From Streptomyces lincolnensis (lineage in GTDB: Bacteria > Actinomycetota > Actinomycetes > Streptomycetales > Streptomycetaceae): DNA of 64,000 nucleotides. The translations under genes and the position numbers were made by a program. The notes beneath the pieces are model-generated. The model was not told where the DNA came from and did not search any database. It was given only the letters and a program-made list of their open reading frames with translations. Positions 47,045 to 58,832 of the stretch are shown piece by piece. The DNA lies in contig NZ_CP016438.1 of NCBI RefSeq assembly GCF_001685355.1, forward strand, positions 9,734,001-9,798,000, written 5' to 3'. Within the stretch, counting starts at the first letter, position 1. Each line of letters begins with the position of its first letter.

Positions 47045-48007
47045 ATGGCAAGACACTGGCGAGCCGGCGCGGCCGGCCTGGCCGTCCTCGGCCTCACCCT
47101 CACCGCGTGCGGCGGGGCGAAGGTCGGAGACAGCTCCTCCGCGGGCTCGGAAAGCTCGGGCAAGTGCGGCACCTTCAATCTGGCCATCAACCCGTGGGTG
47201 GGCTACGAGGCGGACGCGGCGGTCGTCGCGTACGTCGCCCAGCACAACCTCGGCTGTACGGTCAACAAGAAGAACCTCAAGGAAGAGATCGCCTGGCAGG
47301 GCTTCGGCTCCGGCGAGGTCGACACGGTCCTGGAGAACTGGGGCCACCCCGACCTGGTGAAGAAGTACATCGACCAGCAGAAGACCGCCGTGGACGCCGG
47401 CCCGACCGGCAACGAAGGCCTCATCGGCTGGTACGTGCCGCCGTGGCTGGCCAAGGCGCACCCCGACATCCTCGACCACAAGAACCTCAACAAGTACGCG
47501 TCGAAGTTCAAGACGTCCGAGTCGGGCGGCAAGGGCCAGCTCCTCGACGGCGACCCGTCGTACGTCACCCACGACGAGGCGCTGGTGAAGAACCTGAAGC
47601 TGGACTTCAAGGTGGTGTACGCGGGCAGTGAGACGGCGCTGATCCAGGCCTTCCGCACCGCCGAGAAGAACAAGCAGTGGCTGATCGGCTACTTCTACGA
47701 GCCGCAGTGGTTCCTGTCCGAGGTCCCGCTGAAGAAGGTCAGCCTGCCCCCGTACAAGGACGGCTGTGACGCCGACGCGGCGAAGGTCGCCTGCGACTAT
47801 CCCGTGTACAAGCTCAACAAGATCGTCAGCGCGAAGTTCGCCAAGTCCGGCAGCCCCGCCTACAACCTGGTGAAGAACTTCAACTGGACGAACGACGACC
47901 AGAACGAGGTCGCCAAGTACATCGCGCAGGACAAGATGACGGACGAGGCGGCGGCCAAGAAGTGGGTCGAGGCCAACAAGGACAAGGTCGACGCCTGGCT
48001 CAAGTAG
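47045..48007 (+). CDS. Glycine betaine ABC transporter substrate-binding lipoprotein
   Basis: A 320-residue lipoprotein. The lipobox is LTLTACGG (Cys about residue 22), then a Ser/Gly-rich linker and an OpuAC domain beginning NLAINPWVGYEADAAVV. ENWGHPDLVKKYIDQ and GLIGWYVPPWLAKAHPDILD are typical; aromatic residues in these segments commonly form the trimethylammonium-binding box. ATG 47045 follows AAGGAGCACGACACC, 13 bases after the permease stop. A 14-bp inverted repeat after the stop probably ends the operon. Confidence 0.9.
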   Translation: MARHWRAGAAGLAVLGLTLTACGGAKVGDSSSAGSESSGKCGTFNLAINPWVGYEADAAVVAYVAQHNLGCTVNKKNLKEEIAWQGFGSGEVDTVLENWGHPDLVKKYIDQQKTAVDAGPTGNEGLIGWYVPPWLAKAHPDILDHKNLNKYASKFKTSESGGKGQLLDGDPSYVTHDEALVKNLKLDFKVVYAGSETALIQAFRTAEKNKQWLIGYFYEPQWFLSEVPLKKVSLPPYKDGCDADAAKVACDYPVYKLNKIVSAKFAKSGSPAYNLVKNFNWTNDDQNEVAKYIAQDKMTDEAAAKKWVEANKDKVDAWLK

Positions 48008-48029
48008 CGCCGGCGTCCGCCGCTGATGT

Positions 48030-48086
48030 GGTTGTTCTCCGGCCAAGGCTCCGTGGGTGTGTTGCGTGAACTGCCGGAGAACAACC
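48030..48086 (+). terminator. Long inverted repeat after the betaine transporter operon
   Basis: GGTTGTTCTCCGGC (48030-48043) and GCCGGAGAACAACC (48073-48086) are perfect 14-bp inverted copies around a 29-base loop. The hairpin starts 23 bases after the stop codon, fitting a terminator. Confidence 0.65.
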
Positions 48087-48138
48087 TATTTCGCCCGCGA
48101 TTCCTCCCGAATTCCACCATGAAATCCTCACCTGGAGC

Positions 48139-48231
48139 ATGGCCGCCGGTAAAATGGTTCAAGCTGCGGCAAAAATGATTTCCGAGGCCCGCGGTGAAGG
48201 CATCTCCCCGGTAAGATCTCGTCCGGAATGA
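48139..48231 (+). CDS. Possible 30-residue small ORF
   Basis: The frame reads MAAGKMVQAAAKMISEARGE and ends GISPVRSRPE. It is alanine- and lysine-rich and could form an amphipathic helix. CTGGAGC is directly upstream, with short spacing. The same frame stays open some way upstream (HHEILTWS), so it may be the end of a lost gene. It lies in lower-GC DNA before the lectin-like gene. Function unknown; possibly not expressed. Confidence 0.25.
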   Translation: MAAGKMVQAAAKMISEARGEGISPVRSRPE

Positions 48232-48276
48232 CACACGGTTACGACCAAACCCAAATTCATTCGGAAACGGGGAGAC

Positions 48277-48762
48277 GTGGGGATTCGCAAATATACGCGG
48301 AGCGCTCTGATTGCCGGGATGCTGCTTGGGGCATCCATCTTCACACCGGCCACTCAGGCTGACGCTGCAGCTGGGCAGTACCACTTGAACCTCGGTCAGA
48401 AGCTGACCGTCGGGAAGTGCATCGTGTCCACCAAGGGGCAGCGCGGGGCTGTCGCAAAGCTTTGCATGGGCAAGTATGCCAACGCGCTCATCTACTACAA
48501 AGGTGTTCTAAAGGCTGAGTTCGGACCGAATCACGTGACGGCGGCTCAGCCCAAGGCCTATATCACGCTCGCGTCCGACCACAACGTCAAGATTTATAAG
48601 TACTCCGGTGGACCGCTGCTGTTCAACAGCAAGACCGCCGGGAAATTCCCGGCGACCCAGCTGTGGATCGACTCCTGCGCGGCTCTTCCTTACTGGAACG
48701 TCGCCCTGGTCAAGCCTGGAAGCTTCAACTGGCCCTGGAAGGGCGAACACTGCGTCGGCTAG
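48277..48762 (+). CDS. Small secreted protein, possible bulb-type (B-lectin) fold
   Basis: A 161-residue protein with a signal peptide (residues 1-31, IAGMLLGASIFTPATQADAAA). The mature part shows three similar units: AKLCMGKYANALIYYKGVLK, YITLASDHNVKIYKYSGGPL with FNSKT, and LWIDSCAALPYWNVALVKPG. The spacing N-x-x-x-Y followed by G and W/F resembles the mannose-binding rungs of bulb-type lectins (beta-prism II), though the full Q-x-D-x-N-x-V-x-Y motif is not kept. Four cysteines of the mature part could form disulfides. GTG 48277 follows CGGGGAGAC. Codon use and GC are lower than in neighbours, suggesting transfer. The fold is inferred by eye. Confidence 0.5.
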   Translation: MGIRKYTRSALIAGMLLGASIFTPATQADAAAGQYHLNLGQKLTVGKCIVSTKGQRGAVAKLCMGKYANALIYYKGVLKAEFGPNHVTAAQPKAYITLASDHNVKIYKYSGGPLLFNSKTAGKFPATQLWIDSCAALPYWNVALVKPGSFNWPWKGEHCVG

Positions 48763-48783
48763 TTGTACCCGGCCAGTCGGGTA

Positions 48784-48811
48784 GGGACCGCCGCATTGCT
48801 GCGGCGGTCCC
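48784..48811 (-). ncRNA. Hairpin: intron domain VI or terminator
   Basis: GGGACCGCCGCA and TGCGGCGGTCCC form a perfect 12-bp stem with a 4-base loop. On the minus strand it occupies the domain VI position of the intron remnant. On the plus strand it lies 21 bases after the lectin-like gene and could now serve as its terminator. The bulged branch-point adenosine expected in domain VI is not obvious. Confidence 0.6.
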
Positions 48812-48817
48812 TCCTCA

Positions 48818-48853
48818 GAACCGGCCGTGCGGGCTTTCCCCGCAGCTCGGCTC
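48818..48853 (-). ncRNA. Group II intron domain V-like catalytic hairpin
   Basis: On the minus strand GAGCCGAGCTGCGGGGAAAG then CCCGCACGGCCGGTTC matches the domain V pattern: GAGCCG pairing with CGGUUC, a GAAA-type cap, and the two-base AC bulge on the 3' side. It is 36 bases where 34 is usual. Confidence 0.65.
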
Positions 48854-49217
48854 AAGCAAGCCCGAGAGGCTCACAGGCGTGCAGTGCAGGACGAGTGGAT
48901 GAGACGGAGTTGCACCCCGTCCGACGTTTCGATCCCGCGATAGGTGATTTTCCTGGTGGTGATCGCCTGTCGGGTGCCTCGCAGCTATTGTTCCCACTCG
49001 GTGGGGCTGGACGGCGGAGCGTCGGCGTGCAGCAGCGGTCCCCGGCAGATCAGACACTGCCCGTTCTGCGCCTGGAGCAGGCGCAGGGTGGCACGGTTGA
49101 TCGGCGGTGGTGGGCTGGTGCGGCGCCGTTCGGCCCAGTAGGTCGCCAGGGCAGGGTCGTCCGGGGATGCCGAGCCGTGGACCATCTGGTGTCGGACGAT
49201 CTTCGTCCAGGCGTGAT

Positions 49218-50503
49218 ATGACTTCGTGTCTGTCAGGCCGCGTTGCCGCTCGTGCTCTGCGGGTCAAGTTTGATCAGATCCTCCCGCACTTCGATGAGCG
49301 CCGCCGTCGGTTGTACCTGGCCAGTGAGGCGACGGCCCTCGGCCGCGGCGGAATCGTCCGGGTCGCCGCTGCCTCAGGCACCAGCACTGCAACCATCGCG
49401 CGAGGCATGGCCGAGTTGGCCGGTTGCCCCTCGCCGACCCTGGGGGTCCGGGTTCCAGGTGCGGGCCGCAAGCGGCTGACAGACACCGACCCTGGTCTGT
49501 GGCCCGCGCTGGAGTCGCTGATCGAGCCGCACACCCGAGGCGACCTCGTCTCCCCGTTGCGGTGGACCACGTTGTCGTTACGGGCCCTGGCCTCAACCCT
49601 CACCACACAGGGCCACCCGGTCAGCGCTTCAACCGTCGGATACCTGCTGCACACCCTGGGCTACAGCCTGCAGGGAACCGCGAAGACAACAGAGGGCGCC
49701 CGGCTCCTGATCACCGCCGACTCCGGCGGCTCCAACGACCCCCGCCGCTGGACCTGGAAAAGCAACCTTGCCGCCTTCGCACGAGAGAGCGGCCTGGGGA
49801 TCACAGTCTGTCACCTACCGCCGGGGACTTCGAAGTGGAACAAGACAGAGCACCGGATGTTCTGTCACATCACCGCGAACTGGCGGGGCGGCCGCTGACC
49901 AGCTACCAGGTCGTCCTCGAGACCATCGCCGCCACAACCACCAGGATCGGCCTGACCATCGGGGCCGAACTGGACACAGGCAGCTACGACCTCGGCGTCA
50001 GCGTCACACCCGCCGAGTTCCACGCCCTTCCGATCACACCCAGCACCTTCCACGGTGACTGGAACTACACGCTGTCTCCCGTTCCACCGCGAGCGCCAGA
50101 CGCGCCGGCAACGACACACCGGACCGACCCGGCCCTGACCGGCATGTCACGAACCGCCTTCAAGCATCTGGTGGCGGTCTCGGAGCCTTTCTGGGACGCC
50201 TTGGCCGAGGCGGCATTCCAGCGACGCTTCCACCGCCCGCGCAGCTACCGCCACCCACAGACGAGCAGCGTGGACCACACCCACCGGCTCCTGGCAGCCA
50301 TCCTGCGCCGCCGCAGAGCGGTGACCATGACGTTCCTGGCGCAACTACTGGGCGTCAACCGCACCAGCTTGTCCATCCAGTACCAGGACGCAAAACGAAT
50401 CCTGGACCTGCACTGGATCCTCGTCACACCAATACCCGGATCGCCCGCCCGCACATGGGAACAACTACACGCCCGAACAACCCCCGCGGAAGCCCGTCGC
50501 TGA
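49218..50503 (+). pseudogene. ISAzo13-type transposase pseudogene
   Basis: The first frame (to 49898) begins KFDQILPHFDERRRRLYLAS, continues SPLRWTTLSLRALASTLTTQ and SASTVGYLLHTLGYSLQGTA, then jumps to LLITADSGGSN, CHLPPGTSKWNKTEHRMFCH and NWRGGR. About 100 residues with the first catalytic aspartates are missing between KTTEGA and RLLITAD. A frameshift near 49890 moves the rest (LTSYQVVLETIAATTTRIGL, FHGDWNYTL and a C-terminal helix-turn-helix-like segment, stop 50503) to another frame. The transposase is dead. Terminal inverted repeats were not identified. It lies between the betaine transporter operon and the demethylation operon. Confidence 0.75.
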
Positions 50504-53379
<2,876 letters not shown>

Positions 53380-53415
53380 CAACCAGCGTCGACTCCGAAG
53401 GAAGGAACACCGCCG

Positions 53416-54276
53416 GTGAACGCACAGTTGCTCGACGGCAGGGCGACCGCCGCCGACCTCCGCTCCGAACTCGCCGAGCGCGTGGCGAAGCTGACCGTCA
53501 CAGGCACCCGCCCGCCGGGCCTCGGCACCGTCCTGGTCGGCGACGACCCCGGCAGCCACGCCTACGTCGCCGGCAAGCACCGCGACTGCGCCCAGGTCGG
53601 CATCGCCTCCCTCCGCCGCGAACTGCCCGCCGACGCCTCGCAGCGGCAGGTCGAGGAGACGATCGACGAGCTCAACGCCGACCCGGCCTGCACCGGCTAC
53701 ATCGTCCAACTCCCGCTCCCACGCCACCTGGACGCGCACGCCGTACTGGAACGCATGGACCCGGCCAAGGACGCCGACGGCCTGCACCCCGTCAACCTCG
53801 GCCGGCTCGTCCTGGGCGGCGAGGCCCCGCTGCCGTGCACTCCACGCGGCATCGTCGAACTGCTCCGCCGCCACGCAGTGCCGCTCGCCGGAGCACGGGT
53901 GTGCGTGATCGGCCGGGGCGTCACGGTCGGACGCCCCCTGGGCCTGCTCCTCACCCGCCGCTCCGAGAACGCCACCGTCACCCTCTGCCACACCGGCACC
54001 AAGGGACTGGCCTGGCATGTGCGCGAGGCGGACATCGTCGTCGCGGCCGCCGGCTCGCCCGGACTGATCACCAAGGACATGCTGCGCCCCGGCGCGGCGG
54101 TCCTGGACGTCGGCATCACCCGCACCGACGGCACACTCGTCGGCGACGTCCACCCGGACACCGCGCAGGTCGCCGGGTGGCTCGCGCCGATGCCCGGGGG
54201 AGTGGGACCCATGACACGGGCGATGCTCCTCGCCAACGTCGTCGAGGCCGCCGAGAGGAACGCGAACGCCGTATGA
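53416..54276 (+). CDS. folD: Methylenetetrahydrofolate dehydrogenase/cyclohydrolase
   Basis: A 286-residue Fol[15 protein letters not shown] carries the catalytic Tyr-x-x-x-Lys, [12 protein letters not shown] and [14 protein letters not shown] are conserved, [20 protein letters not shown] binds NADP, and [18 protein letters not shown] is the C-terminal signature. It converts 5,10-methylene-THF from demethylation to 10-formyl-THF. A second housekeeping FolD is expected elsewhere; this copy is dedicated to C1 disposal with PurU. GTG 53416 follows AAGGAAGGAACACC. Its stop overlaps a 12-codon ORF that leads to soxB. Confidence 0.92.
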   Translation: MNAQLLDGRATAADLRSELAERVAKLTVTGTRPPGLGTVLVGDDPGSHAYVAGKHRDCAQVGIASLRRELPADASQRQVEETIDELNADPACTGYIVQLPLPRHLDAHAVLERMDPAKDADGLHPVNLGRLVLGGEAPLPCTPRGIVELLRRHAVPLAGARVCVIGRGVTVGRPLGLLLTRRSENATVTLCHTGTKGLAWHVREADIVVAAAGSPGLITKDMLRPGAAVLDVGITRTDGTLVGDVHPDTAQVAGWLAPMPGGVGPMTRAMLLANVVEAAERNANAV

Positions 54277-54311
54277 ACCTGTCCCTGCCCGAGGGCGGAG
54301 CCGTCCGATGA
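54273..54311 (+). CDS. 12-residue linker ORF between folD and soxB
   Basis: The [15 protein letters not shown] starts with ATGA overlapping the folD stop (54273) and stops with ATGA overlapping the soxB start (54308). It contains GAGGGCGGAGC, the only ribosome binding site candidate for soxB. It may serve only to carry ribosomes from folD to soxB. Confidence 0.35.
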   Translation: MNLSLPEGGAVR

Positions 54312-55540
54312 ACCCCCGCACGCCCGGAGCAGCGCTCCCGGAGCACCCCGACCGGCTGTGGCGCACACCCGAGCCGAAACGGTCCTACGACGTCGTGATC
54401 GTCGGCGGTGGCGGACACGGCCTGGCCACCGCCCACTACCTGGCGAAGAACCACGGCATCACGAATGTCGCCGTCCTGGAGAAGGGCTGGCTGGCGGGCG
54501 GCAACATGGCCCGCAACACCACCATCATCCGGTCCAACTACCTCTGGGACGAGAGCGCGGGCATCTACGAGCACGCCCTCAAACTCTGGGAGGGCCTGGC
54601 GGACGAACTCGACTACCCGATCCTGTTCTCCCAGCGCGGCGTGCTGAACCTCGCGCACAGCCTCCAGGACGTCCGCGACAGCGTGCGCCGCGTCGAGGCC
54701 AACCGGCTCAACGGCGTGGACGCCGAATGGCTGGACGCCGAGCAGGTCAAGGACGTCTGCCCGATCGTCAACATCTCCCCGGACGTGCGCTATCCCGTCC
54801 TCGGCGCCACCTACCAGCCCCGCGCCGGCATCGCCAAGCACGACCACGTCGCCTGGGGCCTGGCCCGCTCCGCCGACACCGCCGGCATCGACATCATCCA
54901 GAACTGCGAGGTCACCGGCCTGGACGTGGTGGGCGGCAGGGTCGTCGGAGTACAGACCACCCTCGGCCCGATCGCGGCGGGCAAGGTGGCCCTGTGCTCG
55001 GCGGGCCACAGCTCGGTGCTCGCCGCGATGGCCGGCATCGAACTCCCGCTCCAGAGCCACCCCTTGCAGGCACTGGTGTCCGAGCTGCTGGAGCCGGTCC
55101 ACCCCACGGTGGTCATGTCCAACGCGGTCCACGTGTACGTCAGCCAGGCCCACAAGGGCGAACTCGTCATGGGCGCCGGAATCGACGCCTACACCTCCTA
55201 CACCCAGCGCGGCGCGTTCCACATCATCGAGGAACAGATGGCCGCGGCACTGGAACTCTTCCCGGTCTTCGCCCGCGCCCACGTCCTGCGCACCTGGGGC
55301 GGAATCGTCGACGTCAGCCCCGACGCCTCCCCGATCATTGGCCTCACCCCGGTCGACAACCTCTACCTCAACTGCGGCTGGGGAACCGGCGGCTTCAAGG
55401 CCACCCCGGGCGTCGGCTGGGTCTACGCCCACACCATCGCCCACGACACCCCGCACCCCTTGAACGCCCCCTTCTCCCTCGACCGTTTCACCACCGGCGC
55501 GCTCGTCGACGAGCACGGCGCGGCCGCGGTGGCCCACTAG
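54308..55540 (+). CDS. soxB: Sarcosine oxidase beta subunit
   Basis: A 410-residue subunit of heterotetrameric sarcosine oxidase. The FAD motif is [40 protein letters not shown], covering the covalent-flavin His region, and HLNL-type motifs are in place; the C-terminus has [20 protein letters not shown]. It oxidises sarcosine to glycine with oxygen and yields methylene-THF with the alpha subunit. The order soxB-soxD-soxA-soxG follows. Confidence 0.92.
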   Translation: MNPRTPGAALPEHPDRLWRTPEPKRSYDVVIVGGGGHGLATAHYLAKNHGITNVAVLEKGWLAGGNMARNTTIIRSNYLWDESAGIYEHALKLWEGLADELDYPILFSQRGVLNLAHSLQDVRDSVRRVEANRLNGVDAEWLDAEQVKDVCPIVNISPDVRYPVLGATYQPRAGIAKHDHVAWGLARSADTAGIDIIQNCEVTGLDVVGGRVVGVQTTLGPIAAGKVALCSAGHSSVLAAMAGIELPLQSHPLQALVSELLEPVHPTVVMSNAVHVYVSQAHKGELVMGAGIDAYTSYTQRGAFHIIEEQMAAALELFPVFARAHVLRTWGGIVDVSPDASPIIGLTPVDNLYLNCGWGTGGFKATPGVGWVYAHTIAHDTPHPLNAPFSLDRFTTGALVDEHGAAAVAH

Positions 55541-55568
55541 GACCACTGGACCCTCTGGGAGCCGACCC

Positions 55569-58500
55569 ATGCTGCTCATCCCCTGCCCCTGGTGCGGGCC
55601 CCGCGACGAGGCCGAGTTCCACTACGGCGGCCAGGCCCACGTCCCGTACCCCGAAAACCCGTCGGACCTGACCGACGAGGAGTGGGCCCGCTACCTCTTC
55701 TTCCGCACCAACCCGAAGGGCCCCTTCGCCGAGCGCTGGACCCACGCGGCGGGCTGCCGCAAGTGGTTCAACGCGGTACGGGACACATCGACGAACGAGA
55801 TCCTGACGGTGTACCGGTCGGGAGAGGAACGCCCGGCGCCTGTTGAGCCGAGGCCGGTGTTCTCGGCGGGGTCTGGGGCGGCAGCCCCAGAAGGGGCGCG
55901 GGGAACTGCGCGGCCAGCCCCCACCCACCCGCAGCCGAATGACAATCCTGGCGGGGTCGAAGGGGCGCAGCCCCTTCAGGATGGGACGGGTAGGGGCGGC
56001 GGGGGCGAAGAAGGCCAACCGTCCCGCCACCCCACCCGCGGCCGAATCCACCGGGACACCCCCCTCACCTTCACCTTCGACGGCGTCGAATACCACGGCT
56101 ACCAGGGCGACACCCTCGCCTCCGCCCTCCTCGCCAACGGCGTCATCCAGACCGCCACCAGCATCAAACTCGGCCGCCCCCGAGGGATCTTCTCGGCCGG
56201 CGTCGAAGAACCCAACGCGGTCATCCAGATCGAGGAACCCTTCCCCGAGCCGATGCTCCCCGCCACCACCGTCGAGCTCTACGACGGCCTGGTCGCGACC
56301 AGCCTCCCCGGCCAGGGCCGCCTCGCCACGGACCCCGACCCGGCCCGCTACGACGCCGTACACGCCCACTGCGACCTCCTGGTCGTCGGCGCCGGCCCGG
56401 CCGGCCTCGCGGCAGCCGCGGCGGCAGCGCAGAGCGGCGCCCGCGTCATCCTCGCCGACGACCAGCCGGAGCCGGGCGGCAGCCTCCTGGGCACCGGCGA
56501 ACACCTCGACTGGGTGTCGGAGGTCGCCGAACTCCTCGACGCCGAACCCGAGGTCCGCGTCCTGCGCCGCACCACCGTGTTCGGCTACTACGACGACAAC
56601 CACCTCCTCGCCGTGGAACGCCGCACCAACCACCTCGGCGCGGCAGCCCCCGACACCGTCTCCCGCGAACGCGTCTGGCGCATCCGCGCCCGCCACGTCG
56701 TCCTCGCCACCGGCGCCCACGAGCGGTCACTGGTCTTCGCGGACAACGACCGCCCCGGCGTGATGCTGGCCGCCTCGGCCCGCACGTACGCCAACCGCCA
56801 CGGCGTACTCCCCGGCCGCCACGCGGTCGTCCTCACCACCAACGACAGTGCCTACGCGGCGGCGTTGGACCTCGACGCGGCGGGCCTCGCCATCGCGGCG
56901 ATCGTCGACACCCGCCCCGAACCGGGGGAGTGGGCGGAGCATGCGAGGGCGGCCGGAATCGAGGTGCTGCCCGGACACGCCGTCACCGGCACGGACGGCG
57001 ACCCACGCCTCACCGCCGTGACCGTGGCCCCGTACGGAGAGTCCGTGGGGCGGCGGGAGTTCGCCGCGGACCTGCTGCTGGTCTCCGGCGGCTGGAACCC
57101 GGTGGCACACCTGTTCAGCCAGTCCGGCGGCAAGCTCCGCCACGACGAGGAGCTGGGCTCCTTCGTCCCCGACACCTGCCATCAGGCGGTCGAGGTCGTG
57201 GGCAGCGCGAGCGGAGTCCTCGACCCGGGCACCGCCCTGGCGCAGGGCGCGGCCGCCGGAGCCCGCGCGATCGAGGCCGAGGGCTACACCGCCCGCACGC
57301 CCCGCCTCCCGCGGATCCCCGCCCAGCCGCGGCCGACACCCCCGATGCACGTGTACGTCGTCCCGGGCGCCGAGGGCGGCCCCCGTTTCGTGGACCTCCA
57401 ACGGGACGTCACCGTCGACGACCTGGCGCGGGCGACCGGCGCCGGGATGCGCTCGGTCGAGCACACCAAGCGCTACACCACGGCGGGCACCGCCAACGAC
57501 CAGGGCAAGACCTCCGGAGTCCTGGCCGGCGGCGTGGTCGCCGGCCTCCTCGGCGTCGACATCTCCGCCCTCGGCACGACCACGTTCCGGCCGCCCTACA
57601 CGCCGGTCTCCTTCGCCACGCTCGCCGGCCGCGACCGGGGCGCGCTGCACGACCCGATCCGTACGACGGCCCTGCACGCGTGGCATGTCGAGCACGGCGC
57701 CCTGTTCGAGAACGTCGGCCAGTGGAAGCGCCCCTGGTACTACCCCCGCGACGGCGAGGACATGGACGCAGCGGTCCTGCGCGAATGCGCCGCCGCCCGC
57801 GAGAGCGTCGCCTTCATGGACGCCTCCACCCTCGGCAAGATCGACGTCCAGGGCCCGGACGCCGCCGTCCTCCTCGACCGGCTCTACACCAACATGATGA
57901 GCACCCTGAAGGTCGGCATGATCCGCTACGGCGTCATGTGCCACCTGGACGGCATGGTCTTCGACGACGGCACCGTCATCCGCCTCGCCCAGGACCGCTT
58001 CCTGATCACCACGACCACGGGCAACGCGGCCGCCGTACTGGACTGGATGGAGGAGTGGCTCCAGACCGAGTGGCCGGAGCTGAAGGTCCACTGCACCTCC
58101 GTGACCGAACAGTGGGCCACCGTCGCCCTCGTGGGGCCGAAGTCCCGCACGGTCCTCGGCGCACTCGCTCCCCGACTCGCCGTCGCCAACGACGACTTCC
58201 CGTTCATGGCCTGGCGGGACGCGACCGTCGCGGGCATCGAGGCCAGGGTCTGCCGGATCAGCTTCTCCGGCGAACTCGCCTACGAGATCAACGTGTCACC
58301 CTGGCAGGCCCTCGCCCTGTGGGAGGCACTGGACGAGGCCGGCGCTCCGTACGGCATCACCCCGTACGGCACGGAGACCATGCACGTCCTGCGCGCCGAG
58401 AAGGGCTACCCGATCATCGGCCAGGACACCGACGGCACCGTCACCCCGCACGACCTCGGCATGAGCTGGGCGGTGTCGAAGAAGAAGCCCGACTTCATCG

Positions 58501-58832
58501 GCAAGCGCTCCTACGCCCGCGCCGACACCGTCCGCCCCGACCGCAAGCACCTGGTGGGCCTGCTCCCCGAGGATCCGGGCACCTTCCTGCCCGAAGGCAC
58601 CCAACTGGTCGCCGACAGCGTGCTGCCCGCCCCGCCCGTCCCGATGCTCGGTCACGTCACCTCCAGCTACCGCAGCGCCGCCCTCGGCCGGACCTTCGCG
58701 CTCGCCCTCATCAAGGGCGGCCGCGACCGCATCGGCGAGCGCCTCTTCGCCCCCGTGGGCGACCGGCTGGTTCCGGTGACCGTCGCGAGCCCCGTCCTCT
58801 ACGACCCCGAGGGAGCCCGCCGCGATGGCTGA
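55569..58832 (+). CDS. Fused sarcosine oxidase delta-alpha subunit (SoxD-SoxA)
   Basis: One uninterrupted frame of 1087 codons. Residues 1-90 are SoxD: MLLIPCPWCGPRDEAEFHYG with zinc-type cysteines, EEWARYLFFRTNPKGPFAER and HAAGCRKWFNAVRDTSTNEI. Residues about 91-155 are low-complexity, encoded by an inserted repeat. Residues about 156-1087 are SoxA: RIHRDTPLTFTFDGVEYHGY, the NAD site LLVVGAGPAGLAAAAAAAQS, and a GcvT end (ISFSGELAYEINVSPWQALA). These are normally separate genes. No in-frame ATG lies between them; a GTG near 55855 might start SoxA alone. The end overlaps soxG by eight bases. Confidence 0.85.
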   Translation: MLLIPCPWCGPRDEAEFHYGGQAHVPYPENPSDLTDEEWARYLFFRTNPKGPFAERWTHAAGCRKWFNAVRDTSTNEILTVYRSGEERPAPVEPRPVFSAGSGAAAPEGARGTARPAPTHPQPNDNPGGVEGAQPLQDGTGRGGGGEEGQPSRHPTRGRIHRDTPLTFTFDGVEYHGYQGDTLASALLANGVIQTATSIKLGRPRGIFSAGVEEPNAVIQIEEPFPEPMLPATTVELYDGLVATSLPGQGRLATDPDPARYDAVHAHCDLLVVGAGPAGLAAAAAAAQSGARVILADDQPEPGGSLLGTGEHLDWVSEVAELLDAEPEVRVLRRTTVFGYYDDNHLLAVERRTNHLGAAAPDTVSRERVWRIRARHVVLATGAHERSLVFADNDRPGVMLAASARTYANRHGVLPGRHAVVLTTNDSAYAAALDLDAAGLAIAAIVDTRPEPGEWAEHARAAGIEVLPGHAVTGTDGDPRLTAVTVAPYGESVGRREFAADLLLVSGGWNPVAHLFSQSGGKLRHDEELGSFVPDTCHQAVEVVGSASGVLDPGTALAQGAAAGARAIEAEGYTARTPRLPRIPAQPRPTPPMHVYVVPGAEGGPRFVDLQRDVTVDDLARATGAGMRSVEHTKRYTTAGTANDQGKTSGVLAGGVVAGLLGVDISALGTTTFRPPYTPVSFATLAGRDRGALHDPIRTTALHAWHVEHGALFENVGQWKRPWYYPRDGEDMDAAVLRECAAARESVAFMDASTLGKIDVQGPDAAVLLDRLYTNMMSTLKVGMIRYGVMCHLDGMVFDDGTVIRLAQDRFLITTTTGNAAAVLDWMEEWLQTEWPELKVHCTSVTEQWATVALVGPKSRTVLGALAPRLAVANDDFPFMAWRDATVAGIEARVCRISFSGELAYEINVSPWQALALWEALDEAGAPYGITPYGTETMHVLRAEKGYPIIGQDTDGTVTPHDLGMSWAVSKKKPDFIGKRSYARADTVRPDRKHLVGLLPEDPGTFLPEGTQLVADSVLPAPPVPMLGHVTSSYRSAALGRTFALALIKGGRDRIGERLFAPVGDRLVPVTVASPVLYDPEGARRDG
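55873..55977 (+). repeat. Intergenic-type Streptomyces repeat joining soxD and soxA
   Basis: Two perfect hairpins: CTGGGGC-GGCA-GCCCCAG (55873-55890) and GAAGGGGC-GCA-GCCCCTTC (55959-55977). Between them is AAGGGGCGCGGGGAACTGCG followed by CGGCCAGCCCCCACCC. This string is common between Streptomyces genes, by memory of the repeat rather than a search. Here it is translated. Confidence 0.7.

Larger units (their letters stand above)
48776..49235 (-). mobile_element. Group II intron remnant: end of maturase ORF plus domains V and VI
   Basis: On the minus strand, ATYWAERRRTSPPPPINRAT and CLICRGPLLHADAPPSSPTE are the C-terminal HNH-type end of a group II intron reverse transcriptase/maturase, broken by a TAG at EWEQ and continuing RGTRQAITTRKITYRGIETS and VQLRLIHSSC. 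Downstream, in the right order, are a domain V-like hairpin (48818-48853) and a domain VI-like hairpin (48784-48811). They are followed by TACCCGAC, the usual 3' end of bacterial introns, at 48783-48776. The 5' part and most of the maturase are gone, replaced at about 49236 by the ISAzo13-type remnant. It cannot splice or move. Confidence 0.7.
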
